DNA from: Desulfobacteraceae bacterium
GTDB taxonomy: Bacteria > Desulfobacterota > Desulfobacteria > Desulfobacterales > SURF-7
DNA: 51,773 nucleotides
NCBI GenBank assembly: GCA_003599865.1
Contig: QZKS01000042.1
Span: 1 to 51,773 of the forward strand
Direction: 5' to 3'
Positions within the stretch are counted from its first letter, which is position 1. Every line of letters starts with the position of its first letter. The notes under the pieces are model-generated. The model worked only from the letters and a program-made list of their open reading frames with translations. It searched no databases and was not told the DNA's origin. Positions 16,008 to 24,795 of this stretch are shown in pieces. Made by a program: the position numbers and the translations under genes.

Positions 16008-16062
16008 AAGTTCATATCAAACCGGTTATTTCCTGAAACCAGACAGATAAAGGGGGTAGCTT

Positions 16063-16149
16063 ATGAACAAGGATACATATTTTATGATCGCATTCTATGG
16101 ACTGGTACTTCTGAATGCAGGCCTGATCGGATACGGCCTGATTCAATGA
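16063..16149 (+). CDS. Single-span membrane peptide, 28 residues
   Basis: ATG at 16063 is preceded by AGGGGG at good spacing. The product is 28 residues: a polar start MNKDTYF followed by a hydrophobic stretch MIAFYGLVLLNAGLIGYGLI and a final Q, long enough for one transmembrane helix. It has its own candidate promoter upstream and an almost ideal terminator 20 bases after its stop codon, so it appears to be a complete transcription unit of about 200 bases. Peptides of this size often act as small subunits of membrane enzymes (compare CydX, KdpF), but I see no partner here. I do not recognise the family. Confidence 0.6.
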   Translation: MNKDTYFMIAFYGLVLLNAGLIGYGLIQ

Positions 16150-16168
16150 CGGATATGACATAAAAGAT

Positions 16169-16213
16169 AAATCAAACAGGGCGATTCGAAGTATGAATCG
16201 CCCTGTTTGATTT
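16169..16213 (+). terminator. Strong hairpin terminator after the membrane peptide gene
   Basis: A perfect 19-bp inverted repeat (16169-16187 with 16195-16213) around a 7-base loop GAAGTAT, with A-rich flank before and T-rich last stem bases. It is likely to stop transcription in both directions. Confidence 0.8.
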
Positions 16214-16417
16214 GCAAAGGTAAAATCAGCCTATGGGATGGACATGAATAATCCGATATGGTAAGATCGTAAAAAATAATGGCACACCCTTTCAGAGCAG
16301 CTTTCCTTCTCGGCAATATCGGAAAATTCATTGTATTCAAAAATTTTCACACCGGTTTTCTGCGGAGATGATTTTGGGGCTGATCCATCTTTTTTCGTAT
16401 TCCATTCGGGAGATAAA

Positions 16418-17020
16418 ATGCCTGTTGAAATCCAGAGTGAGCTTTTTAAACAGAAAACAATAGAGCTGATTCATAAATTTAAAATTTTACGCGATCTTTC
16501 CATGGATGAACTGGCAATCATTATGGAGACAGCGAAAAACAAATATAAATCAAACATTGTAAAACTGATACAATATGAACCCGGAGAGGCGGTTATCCAT
16601 GAGGGGGAATATGACAGCTGGATATTCTGGGTTCTTCGGGGAACATATCTGGTGAAAAAAGGGGATGTCGTGATCACTGGATTTGACACGCCGGGAGATG
16701 TGTTTGGTGAGATGAGCGCACTTGAGGTGGATACGAGATCCGCCACAGTGATATCCGAGGGAGCCGGTGTGTGTTTCAGCATGGATCTGTCGATTTTGAA
16801 TAATTTAAAAAATGATACGATCCGATTGAAGATACAAAATGGAATACAGCGCTTGAAATCGGAACGGCTCACCCTGACAACGGAAAAACTGGTGGCTCAG
16901 AAACAGAAGATTGCCGAACAGCAAAAAGAGATACTTCAGGAAAAGAAATATCTGGAGGAAAAAAGACGGGAACTGGAAAAGCGTGAAAAAGCGCTTGCTG
17001 AAAAAGAGAAAAAGACATAA
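16418..17020 (+). CDS. Cyclic-nucleotide-binding domain protein with C-terminal coiled coil
   Basis: From ATG 16418 (GGGAG upstream) the product is 200 residues. Residues 22-140 are a cyclic-nucleotide-binding domain: FKILRDLSMDELAIIME is the entry helix, and the phosphate-binding cassette is GDVFGEMSALEVDTRSATV (93-111) with E98 and R107 as the ligand-contacting glutamate and arginine. There is no DNA-binding helix-turn-helix. Residues 145-198 form a charged coiled coil rich in E and K (EKKYLEEKRRELEKREKAL). It may transmit cAMP or cGMP binding to a partner. The next gene, 163 bases downstream, is a hybrid histidine kinase. An in-frame ATG at 16331 exists but lacks a ribosome site. Confidence 0.85.
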   Translation: MPVEIQSELFKQKTIELIHKFKILRDLSMDELAIIMETAKNKYKSNIVKLIQYEPGEAVIHEGEYDSWIFWVLRGTYLVKKGDVVITGFDTPGDVFGEMSALEVDTRSATVISEGAGVCFSMDLSILNNLKNDTIRLKIQNGIQRLKSERLTLTTEKLVAQKQKIAEQQKEILQEKKYLEEKRRELEKREKALAEKEKKT

Positions 17021-17183
17021 AACGATTACTATCCTGTTTCAAGACCCACACTCCCAAATACAGCATCTTTTAGAAAGCCATTGTTTACATTCCGAATTGG
17101 CTACAATCCTTTGAGAGACTTGCATTTTTCGGTAAATTGAAAAAATTTTCAACGCCTTTTGGCAAGTCGGTATTTTGAAAAAA

Positions 17184-19610
17184 ATGAAACACAGAAATAA
17201 AAAAATTAACCCGAAATACACAGGTTTTGATTCAAGTCTGACCAAACAGCATTTCAGTACCAAGATTTTCAAGGTCTATCTGAAATGTATCCGGCGTCAT
17301 TACCCGGAAATTTCTGTAGAAACAATTTGTGACCGTGCCGGTCTGTCCTGTGAATACCTTATGGATGAGACCAATTGGGCATCTGTCATATTTGACCGGA
17401 AGTTTACGGAAGAATGTATCAAGACGACAGGCGATTCTTTACTGCCGTATAAATCCGGCTTGATAAGCCTGACGCAGGATGGTATGGGGAGTCTCCTTTA
17501 TCACCTTCTCAAGTATACCCTTTCAACAACGCGCATATACCGGACAATTTCTTCTCAATCCCTGAATTTTTCAAAAGTAATGTCCATGGAGATCGTAGCG
17601 GAAGGGAAGGGATTCATCCATATAAAATATCACCCGATCAACCTGGAAACCCTGAACGATGAGGAGCAAAAAGCTCTTCTTGAAAATCTGGATAACATCT
17701 ATCAGAATGCTGTCGGCTATATTGCATCTGTGCCGACCATACACGGTCAGCAGAGAGCAGAGGTCAAACATTACAGGAAATCCAGTCCGGAAGGAGTTCC
17801 GGAATTGCATATGCGGGTGATGTATGGCGACAAAAAACCAATTCTCAGGATCGCTGTTTTACTTCTTGCCGCTGGGGCATTAACAGCAGGATTCGTAGGG
17901 CGTGTTTGGTCATATCCGCCAATCGAAATCATGATCTCTGAATTCGTCATGAAGTGCGTGATTTTAGGATCGCTATCCATCATTGCCCTCTTCGGTTTTT
18001 TGGGGATCAATTACCTTCGACAAAAAAAAATTCAGGAAGAAGCGCATAAGACCATCGATAAAATGGATCTGCAGTATCGGGAGATTCAAAAAGCAAAGGA
18101 GGCTTTACGAGAGAAGGAAGAGCTTTTACGAAAAATGGCAGAAAACTATCCCAATTCTTATGTGTCGATTATTGAAAAAGATTTTACTGTGGGTTTTACA
18201 TCCGGGCTTGAATTTAAAAAGCAGAATATGAATCCGGAACAATTTGTCGGGTTACCTCTGGAAGAGGTTTTTCCTGATTTTGCCGATATCACCCGGCCGC
18301 ATTATAAAGAGACTTTTAATGGTGAAGAGTGTTCTTTCGAATTTTCCGTAAAAAATCAGCATCAGTTGTGCCGTACTGTTCCCTTGTATGCCGAAGATGG
18401 TTCCATTCCCCGGATTCTTGTGGTTATTGAAAACATCACAGAACGCAAGCAGCTTGAATCCCGCATTCAACAATCCCAAAAGATGGAAGCCATAGGTACA
18501 CTTGCGGGCGGTATTGCACACGATTTCAACAATATTCTTTTCCCGATTATCGGGTATACGGAGATGGCACTGGACAATGCACCGGAAGGAAGTGATCTGC
18601 GGGAAAATCTCAATGAGGTTCTCGTGGCATCACTTCGCGCCAGTGATCTTGTAAAACAGATACTTGCTTTCAGCCGCCAGGAGGAAAAAGAGCTGAAACC
18701 GATTAAAGCCCAAATCGTTGTCAAGGAAGCCATAAAATTGATGAGAGCGTCCATTCCTACGACAATCGCTATCAAACAGGATATTGATAACAACTGCGGT
18801 TTGGTGCTTGCCGATCCGACCAATATCCATCAAGTCGTGATGAATCTCATGACAAATGCATACCATGCCATGGAAGCAGATGGCGGGACGCTGACGGTCA
18901 GGTTATCCCAAGTGAATATATCTGTAGAGGATGTAACCGCTTTTGACCTGAATCCCGGAACATTTGTATGTTTTTCGGTATCCGATACAGGCCATGGGAT
19001 TCAAAAACATGTTCTTGACCGGATATTTGAACCTTATTTTACAACCAAAACGAACGGTAAGGGAACCGGCCTGGGTCTTTCTGTTGTACATGGGATTGTG
19101 AAAAGTTATAAAGGGGATATCCGTGTGTACAGTGAGCCTGGGAAAGGATCCGTGTTCAATGTGTATCTTCCGGTCATCAATTCGAAACGGGAAACTGCAA
19201 TGATGTTGGATCAACGCTTTGTTCAAGGCGGGGACGAGCATATCCTGCTGGTGGATGATGAGGAGCCGATTCTTAAAATGGAACAACGGATGCTGGAGCG
19301 CCTTGGATACCAGGTGACGTCACGAACAAGCAGCCTGGAGGCATTGGAGGCGTTTCGCTCGTCTTCGAATAAATTTGATCTGGTCATTACCGATATGACA
19401 ATGCCCAATATGACCGGTGACAAGCTCGCATGTGAGCTGAAAAAGATCAGGAAAAAGATTCCGGTTATCGTCTGTACCGGCTTCAGTGAAAAACTGTCCG
19501 GGGAAAGGGCGAAAACTTTGGGTATTGACGGGTTCCTGATAAAACCCATTGTGAGAAGCGACCTGGCGCAAAAAATAAGAGCGGTAATGGACCGGAACAG
19601 GGAAAGCTAA
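17184..19610 (+). CDS. Membrane hybrid sensor histidine kinase with PAS and receiver domains
   Basis: The product is about 808 residues. Residues 20-210 form an N-terminal input domain that I recall, without certainty, as recurring in deltaproteobacterial kinases (KVYLKCIRRHYPEISVETIC, ASVIFDRKFTEEC). Two transmembrane helices follow (ILRIAVLLLAAGALTAGFVG and FVMKCVILGSLSIIALFGFL), then a coiled coil, a PAS domain, a HisKA motif TLAGGIAHDFNNILFPIIGY with the phosphoacceptor histidine, and an ATPase domain (N box MNLMTNAYHAM, G boxes SDTGHGI and GKGTGLGLSVV). The C-terminus is a receiver domain: ILLVDDEEPILKME holds the acidic pair and LVITDMTMPNMTG the phosphoacceptor aspartate. No output domain is attached, so phosphate probably moves on or the receiver is feedback. 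ATG 17184 is preferred over the in-frame TTG at 17175. Convergent with the radical SAM gene. Confidence 0.9.
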   Translation: MKHRNKKINPKYTGFDSSLTKQHFSTKIFKVYLKCIRRHYPEISVETICDRAGLSCEYLMDETNWASVIFDRKFTEECIKTTGDSLLPYKSGLISLTQDGMGSLLYHLLKYTLSTTRIYRTISSQSLNFSKVMSMEIVAEGKGFIHIKYHPINLETLNDEEQKALLENLDNIYQNAVGYIASVPTIHGQQRAEVKHYRKSSPEGVPELHMRVMYGDKKPILRIAVLLLAAGALTAGFVGRVWSYPPIEIMISEFVMKCVILGSLSIIALFGFLGINYLRQKKIQEEAHKTIDKMDLQYREIQKAKEALREKEELLRKMAENYPNSYVSIIEKDFTVGFTSGLEFKKQNMNPEQFVGLPLEEVFPDFADITRPHYKETFNGEECSFEFSVKNQHQLCRTVPLYAEDGSIPRILVVIENITERKQLESRIQQSQKMEAIGTLAGGIAHDFNNILFPIIGYTEMALDNAPEGSDLRENLNEVLVASLRASDLVKQILAFSRQEEKELKPIKAQIVVKEAIKLMRASIPTTIAIKQDIDNNCGLVLADPTNIHQVVMNLMTNAYHAMEADGGTLTVRLSQVNISVEDVTAFDLNPGTFVCFSVSDTGHGIQKHVLDRIFEPYFTTKTNGKGTGLGLSVVHGIVKSYKGDIRVYSEPGKGSVFNVYLPVINSKRETAMMLDQRFVQGGDEHILLVDDEEPILKMEQRMLERLGYQVTSRTSSLEALEAFRSSSNKFDLVITDMTMPNMTGDKLACELKKIRKKIPVIVCTGFSEKLSGERAKTLGIDGFLIKPIVRSDLAQKIRAVMDRNRES

Positions 19611-19629
19611 AGTCCGAATTTTTTTTCTG

Positions 19630-21285
19630 TTATTTTGTCATTTGAGCGCGGTTGAATTCCCTATTCCATGCCTCCAGCCGTTCGGCGTCACCACCAAAGA
19701 ATGCGATACTGGATTCCAGCGCGAATTCCTTATAATGCCTGTACCCGAGAACAGGGGCCATCATTACATTCGCTTCTACCAGGTATGGCAAAATACCGTG
19801 TGCCTTCAGCGCTTCAGCAAGTGTATTTGTTTCCATCAGCATTTCTTTAAAAGATTTTCCGTTCAGGGTGTATGGCAACTCTTTCCATAAATAACGGGGC
19901 AGAACAATATTATACCGATAGTCCAGCGTCTCTTCAATATAGGCCTCTTTTGAGGGGCACTCGATAGAGAAACCGAATGATTCCATATGGTCAAACCACT
20001 TTGTATAGGGATAAAGACCTGCGGGATATAAGGCAACCGAGCAGTTTTCATATCCTTTTAAACCATCCACTAAAAAATTTATATTTTCCTCCAGGATCTT
20101 CCGGTTTGAAAACGGGGCCGGATATATCATACTGGTGGAGATAAAAACACCAGACTGCCTGCAGGCTTCGAATACATCCTTCAGACCATCCAGAGACAGC
20201 TTTTTGCCCAAATGGTTTTTGCGCTGAAAATGGTTTGCAGATTCAATGCCCACAAAGATGGAATACAATCCGGCGGTCGCCAGTTTATGAACACTCTCGG
20301 CACTCAGGCCGGTTGCGGATGAGAAGACGGCAAACAGGATATCGAGTTTCTTCGCAATCAGTTTTTCTGCGACCTCATTCAGCAGTTTTGCGGAGGTGTT
20401 GGAACCGGAAAATCGAAAATACCGGACATCGTACTTTTCTTTCAGATAGGATAGTTCGGCGATACATCGATCTGACGATTTTTCAATTCTAGTGGTACCG
20501 AATTTGTTCGTTCCCGGACAGAAAGCACACCCCATGGGGCACCCCCGGCTGTCATCAAAGCAAAGGATTTTCATTTTCCGATCCCCTTCCATTGCCGGAT
20601 ATATGTCCGGGTCATAGATTGGAAAAGGCTGTTTATCCAAATTTTTAATTCTTTCGATCGGGTTACTTACGATATCCCTGCCATTGCTGTATAGGATATT
20701 GGGTATGGAGAACAGATCTCCTTTTCCCTCGGCCCATTCAATCAGCAATGGCAATGCCTTCTCTCCTTCGGCAAAAACAAGGGCGTCAATAAAAGGATAT
20801 TTTTTCAATATCGCATGCTGAAAAATATCAACACACGGACCCCCTCCGAAAATCTTCAATCCGGGGTTCTTTTTTTTTAACGCTGCCGCAATTTCCATGG
20901 ACTGCCGTATGCTTCCCATCCATAATTTGAACCCTGCCCAAATTACCTTGTTTTTGACAATATCGTTGTTCAGTTCATCAATGATGCGATGGATAAATGC
21001 ACTTTCACTAACCTGGATTTCCGAATCAATTTGCCGTAAATCCGCAATTTCCAGGTCATCCAGTCGTCCCCCGCCAAATATTTTGGGTGCCAATGACCTC
21101 AGTGCCTTCCGGATATCGCTACTGTAAACCTCATGAATGGTTTCGGTGGTTGAAAAATCCAGAATCCGGACCATCTGGTTTGCTTCCTGTAATACACCTG
21201 CCAGGGCTGCCAGACCATTGTCCGGAAACAAAGAGGACATTTCATGTGGTACACCGGCGTAATTAATCAGTAAACCGTTTGACAT
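19630..21285 (-). CDS. B12-binding-type radical SAM protein
   Basis: From ATG 21285 (AAAGGA upstream) the protein is 551 residues. The N-terminal 190 residues fit a cobalamin-binding-like Rossmann domain (GLAALAGVLQEANQMVRILDF, LKIFGGGPCVDIFQHAILKK), although the DxHxxG cobalamin motif is not visible. The radical SAM core has DDSRGCPMGCAFCPGTN with the CxxxCxxC cluster ligands, followed by SGSNTSAKLLNEVAEKL and GLYSIFVGIESANHFQRKN. The architecture is that of BchE-like enzymes, which act in methylations, cyclisations and lipid or natural-product modification. It starts 11 bases after the PilZ-acyltransferase gene stop, so the two form an operon and may share a pathway. The substrate cannot be assigned. 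Confidence 0.88.
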   Translation of the reverse strand: MSNGLLINYAGVPHEMSSLFPDNGLAALAGVLQEANQMVRILDFSTTETIHEVYSSDIRKALRSLAPKIFGGGRLDDLEIADLRQIDSEIQVSESAFIHRIIDELNNDIVKNKVIWAGFKLWMGSIRQSMEIAAALKKKNPGLKIFGGGPCVDIFQHAILKKYPFIDALVFAEGEKALPLLIEWAEGKGDLFSIPNILYSNGRDIVSNPIERIKNLDKQPFPIYDPDIYPAMEGDRKMKILCFDDSRGCPMGCAFCPGTNKFGTTRIEKSSDRCIAELSYLKEKYDVRYFRFSGSNTSAKLLNEVAEKLIAKKLDILFAVFSSATGLSAESVHKLATAGLYSIFVGIESANHFQRKNHLGKKLSLDGLKDVFEACRQSGVFISTSMIYPAPFSNRKILEENINFLVDGLKGYENCSVALYPAGLYPYTKWFDHMESFGFSIECPSKEAYIEETLDYRYNIVLPRYLWKELPYTLNGKSFKEMLMETNTLAEALKAHGILPYLVEANVMMAPVLGYRHYKEFALESSIAFFGGDAERLEAWNREFNRAQMTK

Positions 21286-21296
21286 AACGCATTCCT

Positions 21297-22832
21297 TTAT
21301 CGGCGGATCATTTTTTTCAATTTTAAAGAATAACAAAGAATCGCAAAGAGAAATTTATTCAGATTGATCCTTGCCCTCTGATAAACATTTAACCGGACAG
21401 CGCCTATGGCCATCAGGTACGCTGTCATATCCCTGTATAACTTGTTCCATACAAAAGGGGATATGCCTTCCCCGAAAAGTGCGCTGTTTTTATTCAGTAT
21501 CATAATATGGTGTTCAATACCTTTCAGAACAGGATGGTTGTATGAGATTCCCACTTTTTTAAACCCCATCTGTTTATACAGTGTCCACATATGATCGTCT
21601 GTGGAGGAGAGGACGTAATCACGACCGGAAGTGATTAAAATTCTGTAGATGTGCTCAAACATACCCCGCAGAATATCGGTTGCACGATAATCCGGTGTAA
21701 TGCACAGGCGTGCAATTTCAATCATTTTTGTTTTGGACGGCAGCTTTGCAGGATAACCGTTTTCAAACGTTCTTTCCGTATCCAGAATCATTTCCTCATG
21801 ATCCGGGAAGAGAAGTGAAACCGCCCCCACCAGCCTTGCGTGATGATAAGCAACCAGGATACGGCTTTTTCGGTCCAACTCCGACGCCAGATCCGTATCC
21901 GTGCTTTTCGGATCGATTTTATTGGCACTGACATATGCCTGCCGCCTCAATTTCAACACTTCCAAATATTCGTTATGGGTGCGAAGGGATCTGAATTTGA
22001 TCAGCGGCCGGTAGCCTTTGAATGCAAATCCCATGTCCCGGATTTCCTGGGGTTTCCAGTCATGAAGCTGAAACAGATGACGAACGATGGCCTCTTTTGT
22101 TTTATCCGGGATTTGCCCGATTTCCAAACCAAACCATGTTTTCCCGTGGTCCGGGGTTTCCACCCAGGTAACCTGTCCCTCTATCTTGTCATGCCTTTCA
22201 AGAGAAATATGAAGTGCCAATATGATTGGCATGGAAGGCAATACAAGAAACTCAGGGTCATCGCATTCCAGAACCCAATCTGTTTGGGAAATGCCGGTTA
22301 TACGTAATATGACGTCTTCATTATAATAATATGGATGATGAGTGGTTGCGGTAAGCGAAATTTTATCAAGCGAATGATGGAATCGCTGTTTTCCCCCGGA
22401 AGAACCGGTCCGCAACAGTCCCAGCCGGACGCTACCTTGTTCCAGCATGGTGATATGGCATATGGCACAAGTAAATCTGAAACTGTCATCCCGGCAGGAT
22501 AAGGTAAAATCGATTGCGTCACCTTTGGAAAACCGGTGGACAACCGGTCCTTCCGATTCAATGCAAAACCCCATGGAAGAGATATCCACTACGTTGAAAT
22601 GATAGGGCACAGAACCATCCGGGATCTGCAGGAACGCTCTCATGCCTTCATTTTGTCGGACAGGAATTCTGCGTAAACAACGCTGATCCGACATTACATC
22701 TTCGGGTTTGTATTTTGGATCCCGCAAATTTTGTTTTTTCTGCACGGTATTTTCGCTTCCGTAAGATAAGGGGGATAGGGATAAAGTCCATTCGATCGGT
22801 ATTGCCGCAACGGGCTCTTCGAATCGGCGCAT
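21297..22832 (-). CDS. PilZ-PilZ-FeeM-like N-acyltransferase (GNAT fold)
   Basis: The frame encodes 511 residues. Residues 55-150 are a PilZ domain with both c-di-GMP motifs, RRIPVR (RxxxR) and DISSMG (DxSxxG). Residues 165-265 form a second PilZ-like unit (VILRITGISQTDWVLECDD, IEGQVTWVETPDHGKTWFGL) without the arginine motif. Residues 280-480 resemble FeeM-type N-acyl amino acid synthases and LuxI relatives: YLEVLKLRRQAYV, RILVAYHHARLVGAVSLLF, IEIARLCITPDYR and LSSTDDHMWTLYKQMGFKKV. FeeM enzymes transfer acyl groups from acyl-ACP to amino acids. This suggests an acyltransferase gated by c-di-GMP (inference). No good ribosome site precedes ATG 22832; ATG 22694 (residue 47) just before the PilZ domain is an alternative start. 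Coupled to the radical SAM gene. Confidence 0.82.
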   Translation of the reverse strand: MRRFEEPVAAIPIEWTLSLSPLSYGSENTVQKKQNLRDPKYKPEDVMSDQRCLRRIPVRQNEGMRAFLQIPDGSVPYHFNVVDISSMGFCIESEGPVVHRFSKGDAIDFTLSCRDDSFRFTCAICHITMLEQGSVRLGLLRTGSSGGKQRFHHSLDKISLTATTHHPYYYNEDVILRITGISQTDWVLECDDPEFLVLPSMPIILALHISLERHDKIEGQVTWVETPDHGKTWFGLEIGQIPDKTKEAIVRHLFQLHDWKPQEIRDMGFAFKGYRPLIKFRSLRTHNEYLEVLKLRRQAYVSANKIDPKSTDTDLASELDRKSRILVAYHHARLVGAVSLLFPDHEEMILDTERTFENGYPAKLPSKTKMIEIARLCITPDYRATDILRGMFEHIYRILITSGRDYVLSSTDDHMWTLYKQMGFKKVGISYNHPVLKGIEHHIMILNKNSALFGEGISPFVWNKLYRDMTAYLMAIGAVRLNVYQRARINLNKFLFAILCYSLKLKKMIRR

Positions 22833-22952
22833 TTATACACGGACCAATGTGATACAAAGAGTTTTAGCTTTTTACTCGGATATTTTCAGTAACTTTCGGA
22901 TTGGCTGCCTGAACCTTGCTTGCCCGGTGGATGTTTACGCACCACGGAAAAT

Positions 22953-22968
22953 GCCAAGCGTGCTTGGC
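22953..22968. repeat. Perfect palindrome upstream of the PilZ-acyltransferase gene
   Basis: GCCAAGC (22953-22959) and GCTTGGC (22962-22968) are separated by GT. The site lies 121 bases upstream of the PilZ-acyltransferase start, in a 218-base gap that otherwise shows nothing I recognise. It could be an operator. Confidence 0.35.
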
Positions 22969-23050
22969 GCCCTAAGATCTTGCATTTATTGGATGAGATT
23001 ATACGTGGAAGTCAACCAGGTGTCAACAGAATTATGAATACCATAATTCA

Positions 23051-23662
23051 TCATGATCCAAACAATTTTTCAAAAAATCCGAATTGCACGGATTCATATC
23101 CGTTTGCCGGATAATCCCAATTTTCTCCATAGACATGTATTTGTTTTGTCTCGCCTGTTTTATTGTAAATCTTACCGCCTTCCAGCACCCAGGCCAATAT
23201 GCCGCCTGTAAGATTATATATTTGATTTTTTTTCTTGTTCATATCCTGCGTAAATTTTCCGCTTCGATAGCTGATGGTGCAATAGGCAATGACCGTCTTG
23301 TCTTTAAATTTTTCAGGATTTTTCAGAAAGGCGGATTGGGAAATTGCATCCGGCAGCATGGAAATGTCCATTTCAGGTTGGCTGCGGGTATCCACAAAAA
23401 TGACCTTCCCGGCTCTCAGCAGCTCCATGGCCTGTTCCGGATGGATGTCCGGCACATCCGGAAAATCATTTTTTTTGTAATTCTGATACATTGTATAGAC
23501 AAGTGTTTTTTTTTCTTCATCTGTCAGGGTGCTGTCTGCCATGCTATGGCCGGAAGCAATGAAAAAAATGATGATGGTCAGGATGATATGTCCTGCCGCA
23601 ATGGGCCACACTTGTTTCTCGAAACCGGATAACCGGTCATTTCGACTGGAAAAAATGGACAT
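23051..23662 (-). CDS. Exported rhodanese-domain protein
   Basis: The 203-residue protein has an N-terminal hydrophobic segment (AAGHIILTIIIFFIASGHSM, residues 22-41) that may be a signal peptide or anchor. Residues 75-165 are a rhodanese domain: VIFVDTRSQPEMDISMLPDA is the conserved early strand and loop, and IAYCTISYRSG holds the active-site cysteine C128 in a CTISYRS loop. A final motif NLTGGILAWVLEGG closes the domain. Members transfer sulfane sulfur or bind it; a periplasmic copy fits sulfur handling in a sulfur-metabolising anaerobe (inference). AGGAGA lies eight bases before the ATG. It is divergently placed from the crotonase gene. Confidence 0.88.
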   Translation of the reverse strand: MSIFSSRNDRLSGFEKQVWPIAAGHIILTIIIFFIASGHSMADSTLTDEEKKTLVYTMYQNYKKNDFPDVPDIHPEQAMELLRAGKVIFVDTRSQPEMDISMLPDAISQSAFLKNPEKFKDKTVIAYCTISYRSGKFTQDMNKKKNQIYNLTGGILAWVLEGGKIYNKTGETKQIHVYGENWDYPANGYESVQFGFFEKLFGS

Positions 23663-23944
23663 TATAACGCATCTCCTGTTTCATGAATATTTGGGTGCGA
23701 TCGGCTGCCGATTCTCAGAGATGGATTGTATCTGCACGAAAAAGGAAACAGACAGGACCGACTATGACAATTGCAATATACATTGCCGGACCGGATCAGG
23801 CAAGTGGATGGTTCTTTCCGGGATAATAGGCCCAAAATCTTTTGACTTTTCAGGAAAAGTTTGTTTGAACAAGAGACTTGGAAAAACATAGCGCTTCCTT
23901 GCTGGAAGTCGTCAGAAATTATTCAGAAAACAATTGGAGAAATC

Positions 23945-24712
23945 ATGATCAAAGAAAAAATGGAAGATAATATTGTCATCGCAACCCTTGCAAACGGAAA
24001 AACAAATCCCTTCACCGTGGAGACATTGAAACAGCTTGATGAAATCGTCAAAAGGGTGAACGAGGATGATTCCTTAAAGGGGATTGTCCTGACCGGAGCG
24101 GGGCGCTTTTTTTCAAGCGGATTTCACCTCCCCATGTTTCTGGGTTTTAAAAATCATGATGAGGCCGTTGATTTTTTCCTGATGGAGGAGGAAGTGCTGA
24201 TTCAATTTTTGACCTGCAGGAAGCCGGTCGTGTCGGCAATCAACGGCCATTGCGCAGCAGCCGGGCTGATCTTTTCCATGGCGGCGGATTATCGGATTGC
24301 GAAATTTCATGAAAAGATCAAGATTGGAATGTCGGAGATCAAAATCGGCCTTGCCCTTTCCATTGCCCAGAACGAGGTGATGCGGTTTGGTCTGGACACG
24401 GATAAAAAGTACCGTGATGTCATGTATTTCGGAGAGATGGTCGGGGTAAACAAGGCCAAGGAGATGGGGATTATTGATGAGGTGGTAGGCGATGATGCAG
24501 AGTTGATCAGAAGGGCAAAAGAGATTATCTGCCTCTGGATCGATACACCCAACAGGCCGTTTATCAACATGAAAGCTTTGTTAAAGAAAGATACGGTGGA
24601 GCGGATTCGGAAAAATCTTGCCGAGGGTGTCTGGAAAGACGCACTTCACTGCTTTTTCAAAGATGATGTCCGGGCGACACTGGAATTTGTGCAGGCGACC
24701 ATGGAAGGGTAG
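23945..24712 (+). CDS. Enoyl-CoA hydratase/isomerase (crotonase) family protein
   Basis: ATG 23945 follows GGAG, giving 255 residues. The crotonase oxyanion-hole elements are present: GAGRFFSSGFHLPMF near residues 51-65 and NGHCAAAGLIFSMAADYRIA near residues 100-119. The usual catalytic segment is SEIKIGLALSIAQNEVMRFG, with one glutamate where two-glutamate hydratases have another further on, so isomerase-type chemistry (delta3,delta2-enoyl-CoA isomerase) is as likely as hydration. No other beta-oxidation genes are adjacent. It converges on uvrA with an 83-base gap. Confidence 0.82.
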   Translation: MIKEKMEDNIVIATLANGKTNPFTVETLKQLDEIVKRVNEDDSLKGIVLTGAGRFFSSGFHLPMFLGFKNHDEAVDFFLMEEEVLIQFLTCRKPVVSAINGHCAAAGLIFSMAADYRIAKFHEKIKIGMSEIKIGLALSIAQNEVMRFGLDTDKKYRDVMYFGEMVGVNKAKEMGIIDEVVGDDAELIRRAKEIICLWIDTPNRPFINMKALLKKDTVERIRKNLAEGVWKDALHCFFKDDVRATLEFVQATMEG

Positions 24713-24795
24713 TAAGGGTGATGCATGACAACAACGTCATATCCGCAGGCTTGTCCGGCAAGGTGATGATTCCGGACGATGGAGAGGAGCTGGAT

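Noticed and set aside
22849-23114. Two short overlapping plus-strand frames between the PilZ-acyltransferase and rhodanese genes
   Set aside because: Neither has a ribosome site or a recognisable motif, and the second runs into the antisense of the rhodanese gene.
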